A stretch of 64,000 nucleotides of DNA from Dipylidium caninum (taxonomy: Eukaryota; Platyhelminthes; Cestoda; Cyclophyllidea; Dipylidiidae), in NCBI GenBank assembly GCA_017562135.1, contig QEYB01001312.1, positions 2,170,001 to 2,234,000 of the forward strand, given 5' to 3'. The first letter of the stretch is position 1, and each line of letters opens with the position of its first letter. Positions 23,722-38,700 of the stretch are shown one piece after another. A program made the position numbers and the translations under genes. Under the pieces are notes generated by a model, which saw nothing but the letters and a program-made list of their open reading frames with translations, was not told the DNA's origin and ran no database searches.

Positions 23722-26700
23722 ATGCCAATTAAAATTCGAGGACGCACAAAATATAGATCTGTTGATGAAGCTACTCAAGGGGAGGGGAGCAATCTTGCGG
23801 ACAGCGTCAAACCTCACCAAAAATCCAAAACCCTGTTGTGGAGACTCTTTTCATCTTCTCGCCGTTCAATAGACAATGCTTCACCGGCCAGTCAGCCGGG
23901 AGATATTCCATCTTGCGCTTTTGAAAGTGGCGTAGGTATTTTTTGTATGCCTGACGGAGAAATTATATAGGGTTAGAGATATCCTATCATGTTTTAGCAT
24001 TGTAAGTTTTCTCACTTTTGCCTCGGTTTAGAACAAATAAGATATAGATTACCTGATCTTTACTTAATCGCATTGGTATGGTTTGTATAGCGATTGATTG
24101 ATAGCGATTGGTGTCTAGTAACTATTGAATTACTAATTGTGACTCAATTGGCCCTTTTTAAATAATTAAAGTTATTTCCAATATTACGATATTAAGAAAA
24201 GATCGTTTAAAGCCTCTTTAACTATTTATTCTGGCGAGTTTAGTGCTGAACGTTAAGTTATTTTGTGCACAGCATTGTATTTGTAGTCACTTTCGCACGT
24301 CTATTGAATATCTGTGGTTCATGTCGCCCTTTATTTATCTCGCACGACTATGATATTTTTTAGTTCTATATTAGATTCTTGACATTATTTGCTACTTTTC
24401 ACCTTACCTACCTACCTCACCTACCACCCTCTCATATACGAAGGAGATAACAAGTTTCGTATAGAAATAGTCTCTCTTTTTTTGTTTAACTTTATATCTC
24501 CTGAACGAGATTGTTTCTGTTCACTACCTTATTATTACGAAATTTACCAGAATTGCTTGAACTAGTGTTTATCTAATGCAAAAAATGGCTTCGTCAATTT
24601 TCTGGTAATTTGTTCAGACTTATTCAGAATGGCGCTTTCATGATGTGAATCGCACCTTTCGCGTTTTCTTCGATTTTTTGTACTTTCTCCATCATGAAAC
24701 ATTTTTATATCACTGTACTTGATTCTTCTGGATTTACTATATCATTCCGTCACAATTCAAATTATAATATTGGTGGATTCGGTTTGGTTGATTGATAATA
24801 TTTCCTGACTTTTTTCACATCTTTACCATGACCAGCTGGTTGCTTACTCAAAACATTCGCTTAAATGTTTCTAGATGCTCAGCGTTTTGGCTAGAAACTA
24901 ATCTAATCTCTACAATCTCAAGTTCCTATCTGTAATAGCCATTTTATTTTTTTTTATTAAACGACCACCTCAGATCGATATTTTAGTTTTCTATCACGTA
25001 ATGCTGTATTATCAACTGAAATATCAAATCCGTCGTTGGCCGACAGTAGGTTAATTATCATTCTTCAGAAGTATACTGATCCATTTTGCAGCCGAGTTTA
25101 TCGAAATGTTCCCTACCACTTTTGCCAGGCAATTGCGTAATCTGCAAAACCTGCGTTTTGATTCAAGTGAACAAAAGTCCCTTTTCTGTGGGTATTAAAA
25201 ATTCACTTAATACCTCAAGTTGTCTTTTCATTGGGAATGGTGTTCTGTATTTGTGGAGCTACTTCCTCGACCCTTCGAACCGTCTCTTTTGGAATTTTGA
25301 TGCTATGACCTAGACTCGTTTATTTTCAAATTTTCTGTTTGCTTACATCTTTTGATTTTATTTATGCTTACGACAATTTCTGACATCACACAAGTGCCTA
25401 GCAGTCTCAGGACATGTTATGTATAGCAGATAAACACTCTCTACATTTTTTCGCTCAAACAATTCTCGGCGAGTCTACTAAGCAATTGAAAATTCACTCG
25501 ATGTATGTAAATTCATTCTTAAATTTTTTTATCGGCCTTTTTAATATTTTATAAAATCCATACTCAATATTTTTAGGAGGCAACCCTTACCGAACTTTAA
25601 GCTCACTCATGAGTGTTTAATTTGAAGGAACTGCTAGTATCAAATCAATATATGAAAAAATTTCTGGAATTGTCCGCATCTTTAGGCGAGCCTTTTCGAA
25701 TACCAATCCGTTAAGTAATTTTAGATCTCGTTAACGGACCACTCCAAGAGAGTTTAATCTTCGTCCAACTAGTTTAATTAAACATACCTACTTAACCCGG
25801 AGAGGAGTTAAATAGTTTTAGTGACACGTTTTAATTTTCTAATTCTTTTAGTGAGATTTTGGTGTTTCATACTTAGCGTCGCCCCTCTTTTCTTCTAAAA
25901 TACGATCAAGTTAAAGTTATTGTAGTTAATTTTTCGGAAATTTTCAGTAAGACACCGTTCCCATTTTCGGTTTTCGCATGAAAAGCGGTTTTTCCTTCTT
26001 TTTTTCCAGAAAGTTTACCTAATGGTCCGTCTATGGGTAGGGTAAGTTGTGGATGAAATTTCATTTATGCATAAATCAAAAACTTCTGTCCTATCGCATT
26101 CGCCCCTTATTTCATATGGTTGGTGTGTGGTATAAAAAGAAATCGGCCTGGAGACGAGTTAATGTGGTGGTGACGCATTATTCACACTCCAAGCCAACGT
26201 TACACACTTAAGCCCTTTCGTCGTGTACGTGGCACACTAGTTTGTACACAGAAAAGTACTCGCGTAACACAACTGTCTATATCGTTTTGGTACAAAATTC
26301 ATGCATACACCCACGCGTAGATACTCAGCTATATGTCCTGAGGTATTATTGCTCTGCCGTGACGTTTGTTCACGGAGATCCACTGGAAACTGTTCTTTGA
26401 GTGCAACCATGCCCTCTACTTCTCTTCGTCCCTCCCGCACCTGACTAGGCGCTACGTGAGGACTTTACAACATAAAAATTGATTCCCATAAAGTTATTTT
26501 TCGAGATTTTTTCTGTTCATGGTTATCGCTACCGCCATGCTCAATCACAGTGTGTATGGACTTGAGATCCATTTTTTAAAGCATGAGGTTTCTCACTGCA
26601 ACATAATACGTTGATTCTGCTCTTCTTCGTCCGAATCCAATCTAAATGTGGACACATAACTTGACATTTATAATACTGAACTTTAAATAGTTGAAATTAT

Positions 26701-29700
26701 CATTGCCAGGTGGTCATGGGGGTCTTAAGCTGTAATTTTACATTGCTTATAAGGTAGAGATTTGAGGATGACCAGAACTTTCTATACTTCAAGAGGCCGT
26801 TACTAACTCTCTAGCTTATTCAAAGGTTTCCATAAGGAAAGTTATATGAATAGGTGGATATTTTGTACGGAGTATTCAAAATACATCATTTTCTTTTCCC
26901 ATTAATCATGGTAACCGAAATGTTGATTTCATCGATCCGTATTTTGTTGGCGAACAATTTTTAGTTAACAAATTGAATACTTTGCCGCTCTCCTTTCACC
27001 CTGACACTTCAAATGCCTTCTTTATGCTTTTCTTCGTAAATGGCAGACGTTGCCATGCCTGGACATTATTGCCGCCCTCGTATCATACAGAGGAAAAATT
27101 TTGCTGCCGTATTTTCTTTTTAAGTAATTCTGGCCGTGTGACGGTTTTTCTGTAAAGGAGAGAATGCGGACTCGATGTGGGACTGTAATGAAATGTACTG
27201 AAATATCAGTCGTGTATCGTTTGTTTCTTTTGTTTTTGAAAAGCGAGTTTACTTATTACCACATTTGTTTTTGCCTAAGACAGTCGTTTAGATTTTTGTA
27301 TACAACTTTTGGCAACGTCTCGGAACAGGTTTCATTTTCTTCTTTTCTTTTATGTGCGAAGTGGGTTATTTCATCCTTTAGTAGCTTCGGAATAAGCAGA
27401 ATCGTCCTCTAGCCGAATCGATTTAGACTACAATGTACAGTCGTGGGTTGAACAGAGTATTTCATAATTTTATTGCAACTTTATTTACTAGTCTATGGAT
27501 TGCCTACATTTAGTCCAGTTTTTAACAATGAATAATTATTTTGCGAATTTACAAATTAAGACTTTCGAGCGACGAGTAGAAACCTCCTCTCTCAGTTGGC
27601 GGGTCATTCTTGTATAATTCATTCAATCTAATGGCGTTAACTAACAGAACTATTTAAAAATCAAAAATATTCAGTTTCCACTTGTCCTAACCATTCTTAC
27701 AATCGAAATCTCCGCCTAAACCCCCATCTTATCACTCCCATTCCCGTCTACTAATATTATAACCTCTCCACAGTGCACGAAGTGTCGTTCGGTTTTTCTC
27801 CCAAATCGCCACTCGTGAAAAGTAGATGCACTTCTGCTTTTTGCTGAGGGTTTGCCCAATTTGCTTCATCCTTGGTCACAGAGGTGACGGTAAGGGTTAA
27901 CCTAATAAATTTAGACTTCAGATGGTTGTGGTGGCGCGTAGTTAATGCGTGCCTTTTGGTGAAAACAAAGGGGTTGGCAACTTGGCTAATTTATCTGTCA
28001 CTTACTAAAAACAGTAGGTCAGGCCCGTCCTCTGAAAGCTGTGCATGGAACTTACCTTGTGGTGCTTTCAATTTGTAAGCTCATTTGTTTCAGAACTGAG
28101 TTTTGTTTGATACCTTAAATTTGGATTTTTTTCACAGGACCCGTTTATGGTTTGCCCCGCTTTTTTCAATTAAAATCTTTGAAACCTCTCTGATTATTAG
28201 TCCATCGGTTGTACTTTCTGGAAGTTAACTGATTCTGAGTATCTCAGATACCCGATTTCAAACATTTCCAGAACTTCAAGCGTTCAATGAACTGCCTTTG
28301 AAATTAATGCTTTTTAATCTAATTGAAGACGGCGTTCTCAGGAGGGATATTTAATTCACAACCTAACAAGGGATTTCAAAAGACTTTTTTTATTAACATC
28401 GAGTTACAACATCACGTTGTATGATTTCTTCGGAGTGTTTGCACTTAGTGATGAACACTAACCCTTTTCTGGCTTGAACTCAAGCGAGCGATAAGCTCAT
28501 TTGTCATCAAAGTGGTCCCTGCCGCGTTTTGTGTATAATTGTTTAGCCGTCAGTGCTTGACTTAATGCATGGTGATTGTCATTCCTGTTTAATAGGGTTC
28601 CACTCTGATACTTCATTCTTGCAGGTTAACAATAACTTCCTATGTTTTTTTTCATCCCCTTCCTGCCAACTAAATGTTTGGAATTTCAAATCCTTTTTTT
28701 AAACCTTGGTATAACAAATTATTTCACTTATCACCAGTCCAGGTGTCCTGAAGTACTTTTTTGCGCAGTCTCTCTGACTACATCTTGAGCTTCCACGTGC
28801 GTCTGCTTTCGAAAACGTCTCTAGTAGGTGAATCTGGGTTCCAGGAGAGCGGCGTGGTATTCCAAAACAGTAGCGGTACACATTTAGTTGTTACATGGCA
28901 AGTATAAGGCCTCCAGTAGCCAGTTAACCTCCCGCCTGCAATAATTAATGAGGATTGGTTGCCTCCGCGGAATGGATACAGATTAATGGTAGAATGGTGG
29001 CATTAGTTTCGTTAAGCTATGGGGTGCCTTTCCGTACCAGCTGACTACATCTCGGCCATTACGAACACTTATATCATTACCAGAGATTAAGTTTCGCCAG
29101 TCCAAGGTAGGACAAGGAAATCAAGAAAACGCTTACTTGGACTTGCTTCCCTCCTTTATTATTCGTCCCCTGAATGTAGGCATATAGGGACAATTTTTTG
29201 TGAGTTAGTTGATCGGAGAATCTATAATTTAATAAATAGGGCGACTCCTGATAAAATAAAACGAGCATTATTTGGAATTCATTCGGAGTAATTGGTGCTT
29301 CTTTTTGATTTGGAAATTATGTTCAGCGTAATTAACGGCTGACAGTGAATTTCATCAACTTCCGGTAGTTGTTATGTAATCGTATCAGTCGCTTCGTTTG
29401 TTGATAGTATGTTTATGACAGACGTAAACGTCCAGCCAATTTCGCTTATCGCACTTTTTTGAGGTATGGTTTCATGAATGTCAGCACGACTAAGTCCACT
29501 ACTCTTCCACGTTGATAATAGATTTAATTTCACAGTGATCGAGACCTTTGTTTTCACACTAACTTTTCCGAATTTAGACCCACCCCACCAAGGTCCTTTT
29601 GAAGGTTTTTGTGGAAAAGTTTTTTTTTTTTTCATCTGAATTCGTTAATCATCGCTCGTCCACCGACCCAAATCTACACGTTATCCCGTTTTATTGCACG

Positions 29701-32700
29701 AGTTGACAATTGATAGAGGTGTATGTCATAAATCTCACTAAAATCGTAGAAGAAGTGGGCCTTAGGATCTGTCAAATTTGAAGTTTCTTCTCATTTTTCC
29801 GTCTACTGCAGAGGTTCGCATCCCCAGCCTTAAGCAGATTTATTTTAACTAAGGCATTTTTTGGCACGAGTAACGACTTTGGAACCTATACTTCTCATAT
29901 CGGTCCGGCAGAATCTGACATTACTTGTATTTTTTGTGCGGGTATTCTTGTTGCTCATATTTTTCATAGATTTATGCGAAATAATACTCAGTTTTATGGG
30001 ATTTGTTGGCCATTACCTTTGGGGTTTTTGAATGCCTTCAATACCTTGAGGTTCTTCTTCTCAGCTTTTAATACTGATATTTAACGTGATCTCGTTTGCC
30101 TTGGAATGGTGTAATGCTACAGGACAATAGCTTGACATTTTAGGTCGTTTACGTAATTTCTAAAGCTTGAAATTTCTGCAGTTTGTCGTTTCGTTATTTT
30201 CCGATGTTGTGTAAAACCCATAGCTTTCTGTTGCCAGGATAGCTTTGTGTACCTTCTGATGCCTGCACAATTATAATTTCCCGGCAGTTTTTGGTCGCTG
30301 TAATAGTAGGCTTTTTTGTCTCCTCGACTTTTATTTTACCTGCACTTCTTATTTCTCTATTTCGACTATCCCTTTCCCTACAGTTATGGCAAATTTCCAA
30401 ATCATACGTATATTTTATTTTGGTTTTATATATCACTGACCAGTCCTTATCGAATAAATGTCTACAAGATCAAGTTTTGTTATCAGTTTACGAGTTATTC
30501 TTGCCTTCGATAACAGGACCGCATAGCTTCAAATGCACCACGTTTTTGGAACTACGGTGACAGTGATCCAATGACTGAATTGCTAAATAATTGGTCTTTC
30601 CTAACAGTCGTCAATGTAGATGGTCTCCGTAGAATTTCGAGCAATGCGGATCATACAGAGTTGCGTATATGGAATTAGTAGGGTATCACACTCTATGATG
30701 ATGCCCAGGCAGAGTCAGCTAATAATTTGTTCGTAAATCATTGTGAAAAATGACCCGAAGAAGTCTCATTAGAAGTTGCATATTTACTAATATTCGGTTT
30801 TTCTCCCCGCTAATAACATACATTAAGAAGCTTCACTCGGCAACATCTGTTACATTGGTCATGAAGCATTCTTTCAATGAAAACTGGGCAACGCATTAGG
30901 TCTTGACTACACATTTAGCCGTTTTGAATGGGTTTTTTAGTGATTGGGATCTTGTTCCTAAGGCGTAGATCTTACACTAGCTATTTCACTAAAAATCGAC
31001 CCCATATGGTCTTGTGCCGCAATCGTAAATCAGTTGTTTAGATTCCTTCATAAATACTGTTTTTGTTTCCCAAGAGTTAGTGATGCGCACATCTGGAAAA
31101 AATCGCATTCATGCTGTTTCTCGGGTCAGACTTTCGTTAGCATTATTTGCGTACCATTGCATTGTTTTTTAATCCTTACTCTTCCAGTTTTTTAAAATAC
31201 TTACATTTTCCATTGCGGGTCCCGCTTAAAGTTTGACGTGAAGTCAATGTAATGAGTGTGTGAGAAGAAATTCCTATCGAAGTCTGTCGGAGTCAAATAG
31301 TTTTCCAAGACATAATATAAGTTGAACCTGATTTAGTTTTCTCATTGAGCTATTAGCGATTCTCTTTTAAAGGGGCTTATCGTTGTTACTTCTAAACTTG
31401 AAGCAACCGATGAAAAGGTACACTTGCTGACTTTTTCGAGGCGGCCCCGTGCTGATCATAACTCCCTTTATGTGCGTGGAACCCGATTATTCCTCCTTTT
31501 GATGATTTATCTGCACTTGGTGGAACTAGGAGGATGAGGGTGAAGGCAATTAAGCGGATAGTGGACGGAGAATGATGAAGCATCGCTTCTCACCCTCATA
31601 TAGCTGTGTGCCTCTTGTTTTAATCGCATTCCTCATCAGTAAATCACTTCCATACTCTATCCGCTTGCCCGTCTTTGTGCACCTCCACACACTATCTACA
31701 CAAACTCATAGTTGCTTTCGTTTACTCCACCTTCTTCCCTCTTTTCCACCTTCCCCTTATATATTTTACCTGTAACATACTTCTGGACGGGAGCAGAATA
31801 GATATGGGGTGGTAGAACGCTCTTGCTACCCACTGGAATATCTTACTTATCTCTCCCTTGGCGTTTTCTAGGGCCTTTGATCAGTGAGCTTGTCTGCCTG
31901 TCTACCTGTATTCGTGAGTGTATACGTGTGTGGGAGTTTTTTCGCACATATATGGCCAGACACCTTTAATAGACTTTCGTACCTCTCTAATTAAACTTAT
32001 GGCCGAATTTTGGCTTAAGAGAAATTGCCTATGGGGCGTAAATATCGTGGGTCGGGGAAATTAAGTCATGGTACATGTGACCTTTTTCATTTGGACATCT
32101 TTCAACCAAACCCTGGTTTCTGATCTCCGTAGATGCCGATATTGTGCTGCGAACTAAGTGATATACGGCGATCCGGACACATTAATCATGGTTGGCAAAG
32201 TCTTGAGTGAAGACTCTGTAGCAACATCATCTGGTCAAGGCGTTTTATTGACACTATGAAAGCTATCTGCCACATAGGAGACGTATTCTTGACTCAAAAC
32301 CTTTATTTGCATGTATGCGCTTTCACCTAGACAGGTAACAGTAATCTGTTCACATTATTCTAAGTTGGCGTTACGAAGGGGAGTGAAAGGGTGGTGTGAG
32401 TTGTCGTTTGAATTTTCGAGGGTGATAGCGGGAAAGGTTGAGTCACCTGCCCATTGTTACCCACAGACCCCCTTCCGTATGTCGAGCCCTCTTTTGTTCC
32501 TCGACTTTCACACATCCAGTAGTGGTAGTGTCTGGCACACCTCGTGCCTGACTAATCAACAGTCCCGTCCTCTCTCCCCTCCCTACCCATCTGCTCCCCA
32601 TGCATTCGCCCCACTTGCCCCCTTCACTAAACCATCCATATGTCGATTCCGCATACTCCTGCTACATCAAAAAGAGATGTGCGGTTTACGGTGCTACTGT

Positions 32701-35700
32701 TCTGCGTTAGAAATATGGCAACAGGAATTAAACTAACCGCCATACACTTTCTTTCGGCATTTGACCAAAGGAGCAAACTTTCGTAGTTATTGCATTGACT
32801 GATTTGTGTGTGTGTGTATGTGTATTTGAGTGTCCTCTTCCCCAACAATCAAAATAGTATTATGTTCTCTCCCCGATTTGGCAAGATTTGGCTTTTCACA
32901 TCATACTTTTCACTGTAGTGTGGCACTTCTTGTGTAGAATAGTTAAATATTTGTAGATTCGGAAATATTTAGTTCTTGCGCAACTAAAAACAGCGCACTT
33001 TCTGTTCCTAAAATGCCCTCTCTTGTGATACGTTTCAATGCCACCATTTACCCTGCACTAACGAGAAACGTTTATCCATTAATTACGATGTCGGGATTGG
33101 GATCGGGATTGGCTAACACTTGGCCTCAGATTTGTTATAAAAATAGGGTCCGGATTAAAAGTGGGGGACTAATAAATTGAATGTTCTGATACTCCTCTCT
33201 CTGTTATTTGGCCTACTTTGTATGAGTCCCCTGATTGTAAAATCGTCCTTTTATCGAATTATCTAGTATATTGTCACGTGAGGTTCTCATTCGGTGTTTT
33301 AGAAATTTTTAAAGCCTTAAAGCTTGTTTTTTTTTCCTGGAATTTGTGCGATTTTCACTAATTCTGGGCTCTTAAACTGCAGTCAAGCCCGCAACTTATT
33401 CGTTTCTTATTCGTTTTTTTTTAAGGTAGGTGGGAACAGCATTGTAGTAAAACCCAAATTCTTCTTGTAATTTTTCTAGTTTCCTGTCTCAAGTAACCAA
33501 AGTGTGCGCTATATAATGAGTCTATGGATTGTTCTTCAGTAAATCTGTAGTCAATTTGGAAGCTTCTACTTGCTTTGTTAATATAGAGTTCTTATTTCTT
33601 AAATTCAAACCCAATTATTTAGTTATTAGAGGTATCCGATTCATTGGATCAAAACTACGTGGAATTTCGACAGTTTAGATCTTGATGGTGAAGTTGTCTT
33701 AATTGTCAAGTTTATATTAACCGCAGTCGCCGCATTTGTTCAGAAATTTGAGTAATCTTTTGGTCACTGTGTTTAACATTAATCACTCTTTTTCGAATAA
33801 TTTTTCATCTTAATTTTTTTCGTAGATTTTGTCTTCTAAGGTACAGGATAGTTTAAGAAACCTACTTCTTCATTTATCCAGCCAGAAATGAGGCAACTTT
33901 AAAACCACACCGGGTTTTTGCTGACCATCGAAGTATCTGATTGGGACGTTTTTTGCAGTAATTCATGTTGTCCTCTTCCATTCCATCTTTTACCATCTAA
34001 TGTACCTCTTCAATAGTGGCACAGTAGCTATGTGCCAGGATAGAGCTGCTGCAAATCTTTTGTATTTATTACCCATGCATAACACCCATGGCCTTTAAGA
34101 GTCAAACCCTATATCTTGACTATAACGTTTCACTAGCAATGCCGTTGCCGCCAAATTATCTTTGTAGCGTTCTTTCATAAGTTATACTTGGAATTTCTGA
34201 TGAATACTGTTTTATTTGTCTAGTCCCAAAATTCCATGTCTCTTCGGGACTCTGTTTATCCTTCATAGTAACGATAGTAGCTGTCATACGAGTTGACGAT
34301 ATAGGTACGTTTTCTGCGTTTTTATTAAACAAGTGCCACAAAAGATTTCGTATGACTTGCCTCTCCAGAAAGAGAGGTATTATCCTAAATAATCCTCCAG
34401 ATTTCGACAACCTACCTTTTCAGTTATTATAGCAACGGTGGTAGTCATGGTTTTCCTTGCAACAGTAATTGTTGCGTCGTGCGAAATCGTTTACGCATGT
34501 GGTTTTCGGCTTCTTGACAACCGCGCTCTCAACTACTTCCAAAGTAAACAGGGAGATCGCTCGGTAGTTCTTCGCCATGGGTATTATCCACTGTCGGGCG
34601 AATTATTGCCTCCTCGCCATCGGCTACAGTTTTTTCGGCAAAGCTTTTCCTTTTAAAGCAGCAAAGCAAAGCAAAGTATCATTGAAACTTTTCTTTTTTG
34701 CCATTGGTTATTATCCAGTTATTATCTTTTCTAAAAGGGAATTGACTACCGTGCTACATGGATATGTAGTACTCTAAGTAATGTAGCTCACTGACTCGAA
34801 AAATTTGACTATTTGTGCACATGGCACATCTTACACCCACTTTATGCTCAAGCTGAGTCTCCTAGCAACACGTTACAGTTGATGTGATTCAGAGAAAATG
34901 TTAACTCTTGGTCGCTGTCAACAGGCTTACTCATGGCCCGGTTGTGCGCATATTGCTCCATTGTTTTCTAATGTTTTTTGTTCGATTTTCCGGGCAACAT
35001 TTGAGTAGTTGTGGAATATGTTCATAATTTCTGTAGGATGGTGTATCATCCACTTTGTTACTTTCCTCCAATAACAGATTCCTTTTCAGTTTATTGCTTT
35101 TGAGACCTTTTCCGCGTTGTAGAGCATGGAATAATCATGAACCTGCCGAAGTTATCTTCGTTTTCACGAATTGTCTCTTTGATGTCCTTTCATATGCTAC
35201 ATTTTATTGCTCTCCGAAGCACTTTGTTTTTTGGAATTAACGTTCATTCTTTCAAATTCGCGATTCGAACTAATTAAATCCTCGTTCGCGCCTTTCATTG
35301 TCGCACACGAGTCTATAAACGATTTACGCCATCATCACTTGTAATAGAAACGGTATGAATACTTGTGTTCTGAATCTCGAATCACTTCTGACCGTAGGAA
35401 GTACTGTTATGCATTCCTTCTTTATGAGAAATGGTAAGAATAAGTTCTGTTAATCTCCATTTCGTGACTGTTATTTTTGAGGCTCTCCTTCTTAGAAAAG
35501 TCGATTTACCCAGTCTGCTACCATATGAAAAGTGAGCCATCGTGGATAGCAAGGAAATGTCATAATATTCGATCGTTCTTGACGGAATCCTTTTTCTCTC
35601 GATACCGCTATTGTGTGTCGCGAGAGAATGTTTACAGGCTTATTAATCACCGACGCATTTTTTCTTGTTCATTTAACAACGAGATGTCTCCCACTGGTCG

Positions 35701-38700
35701 TAATTTTCATATTTTACAATACTCTCGGTTTATCCATCCCTTGGCTTTCGAGAAATTCCCTGTCGGCTATTTATGAGGTAGATAACAAATTCTACAAGGT
35801 ACTTTCTCAGCATTTATGTTTGATTATAGGTTTTGGTAATTAATTAACCATCATACTCCTCCATATCCGACGATTAGTTAAATATTCGTTGTTACTTGCT
35901 CGAAATTACCTAAATTAGAACCTGGCTGAAGACGTTTTTGGATCTTTTGGGCTCAGATCTTTCGGCCTTACGTTATAAGAGATCTACGTTAAAACATTGC
36001 TTTCATTTGAAGATAAATATAATGGCATTTACTGGTTAAGAGAACACCGAATCGATAACTCTAAAGTATTTCAAAAGAGATATATACTTTGGTAAGATTC
36101 ACCTGCTACACCACGTTGTTATTGTAGAAGTACTGAGTTCTCATTATATCATTCACGTCCATTTATTTGATCAGCACGGAACTACTAGATATACGAATGT
36201 AGGTCATAGAAACTGTCGCAAATGAAATTAACAAAAATTTGCGAATCAAAAGATTGTTGGCTTCTCCGTCTTTGAACCAAAGTTTTTAAATTTCTATATT
36301 AATTTCACAGGCAATTTTAGAGGAGGAATATCAAGAGTCATTCGGTTTGACGGGGGAGCACAGTGAGTCCGTCCCGTCGATTCTGCGCAAGATCACTCCT
36401 CCACATCTCAGCGATTCTCCACTCGGAAGTGGAGCGATGGCCGCCCGGCACTCGGCATACGCGAATTCGCGCGCCCACCGCCTTGCCTCTGCCAATTCCC
36501 CCACTGCCATTAATACTGTCGCCGGGATCTACAATGAGCCCTGCGACGTTCGGCATGCCGGCAACAGTAGCGGCACTGACAATGCTTCTGTTATTAAGAA
36601 AGCAGCTTTTCGGAGGGCCAGTCTCGCTACCAGCATATACTGCGACACGGAACACCATCGTCAGGATGCCTTTCAGCCGCCTTCTAGTCCACAAGGTTAT
36701 TCCACGCCTTTATTGTCTCGATCATTCATCTGGATATGTGGAGCATTTGCAATGTTTTGTTAAACTAAACTTTCGATTTATCTGCCTTGCTTTAACACCG
36801 CTGCATTTATTTTATCTGACGTTTTTTAGGCTCTTATCTTGATTCTCATCCTCGTTTGCTTCTTTTCTGATTGACCACTGATGTTTTCTCACAAAGACTG
36901 CTGTCGGCGTCTGGTATTTATGGTAGTCTATTTAATAGAGTTTACTAATCACGTAACAGTTCATCCTTTTACTCACACGGATATTCTCTCAACCTATTTC
37001 CCTGGTAATTGTTTAACCCACTCGAGTTTTCGTGTGCTATTCTTCGTGACATTAGAGATAGGATCCACATACTTAAGTAGATTTTCAACAATCGAATCGC
37101 ATGTTTTAGCTTTTTAGCTCAAAATTTTGAGGCCTTCGCGTTATTAGTCGAGTATATTTTCCTTCTTGGTAATTTTTCCATTAAATAGGTTTTTATCAAT
37201 ACTTTTATCTCGTTCCCTTTAATAAAACTGCCTATGTGCTTTTACTTCCTCGGGATTCAGCTACAAAGACAAAACACCTCGCTTTCGGCCGCAGTAACTG
37301 TAGTTTTTGCGAACAATTTTTTTATCTGACTGAAATATTCCCTTTGAGTTTTCCGCTCTTCATTCGGTGTTATCGGTCACTCGTCAATATTAGCCGGTTA
37401 GTTTTCCTTATTCACGAATTTCCTAGTGGAGCCACCCAATAGGAGTCGAATTGAGGCCAAGGTAACGCCTCAATTCATCGTCTCATCGTTAGGAGACTTG
37501 AATAATTCATGCTTTTGAAAGAGGTCCTATTTCTGCTCTCCCTTGCCCAGTTTCACAAGCGTCGTTATCTCTGCCATAGAGTTCCCATCTCTTCATTTTG
37601 GTTGCTATTACCTCCAGTTTTAATCTCTGGTTTGACAGAAAGTTGTCTGATGCAGAGTCAAATAAGTACTCTCACTTTTGGACCCCAATCCTCTCCTACT
37701 GTCCCCTGCAGGCTCATACGTGTATTTATCGAATGGACCGATTGAACTTGCTCTTATGTTCGTTAACTGGGCATTCTTCAAATTTCCCTCGTTAGGGTTT
37801 TGGCTTTTATGACTAAGTTTGTTTCGTAGAGATACGATGCAATTTTATAACGTTCATTAAGTGAAGGCGTAAAAGTAAGTGCGATTTGGAAATATGTGCC
37901 GTTCGGTTCATATGATTATAACATTTTTTTGTTTTTCTCCTTCCTCCAACTGGAAAAACACTTTTTTTAACGGGATGTCATCTTGACTATTAAAAGAATC
38001 TGGTATTTGTGCTCCCACGCAACACACTCAGTGTTCCTTCTACTTCTGTTTCAATTGCAGTCGTCATCAGTTGTTCTCTCTCTTGAATCTTCCATACGTT
38101 CTCACGTCCAAAGCTTTATTATTGGGTGAATGCATGGGTGGGAAGGGTGGAGTTCATGGGGGTAGAAATGCGTATACCCAGTCTCCTAGTAGCATAACTT
38201 TCCAAACGGGAGACGGGAATGGAGTGGGCGATTTGCGCACACGCTCACACGCACATGTCAATTCCCATTTGACATTGTGTGTCATTATGTATAAATTAAC
38301 ACTGTGATGCCGAAAATTAATGGGAGGCGAAAGGGGACGTGTGACTGGTTCTAGCGAATCCGCCATTTGGTTAAGTGGGAAAATTTGAGTCCCTAGTACT
38401 CATTTGAGTGGTATGTTGTATCATTCGCCCACATCTGCAATTCGACTCCAACCTACAAAGTGTCCAGAGCCTAACTGCGCTCTTCGTCAGTTCGACGGGG
38501 GATGTTCTTGGTCATAGCACTTCTCGTGTTTGTTGTTGTTGTTGTGGCCGGTTCGTAGGTATTTTTAAAAGGTCTCGGTGTGTTCTGTTCCAACAACTTA
38601 GCTTCAGGTGGCGGTGCGGCGACGCACTGACTCACCGCCTGACTGTCATTTCGGCGTAAAACGGGGTTGTGGACAGTTTCATCCCTGTTCCCTCCCCCCA

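Noticed and set aside
32311..32736. 141-codon plus-strand frame inside intron 1 of the SH2 adaptor gene
   Set aside because: Composition follows a C/T-rich patch, with no family motif, no splice context and no promoter.
36338..36694. 118-codon minus-strand frame
   Set aside because: It lies antisense to the plus-strand exon 36311-36695, which has good splice sites and matching phase.
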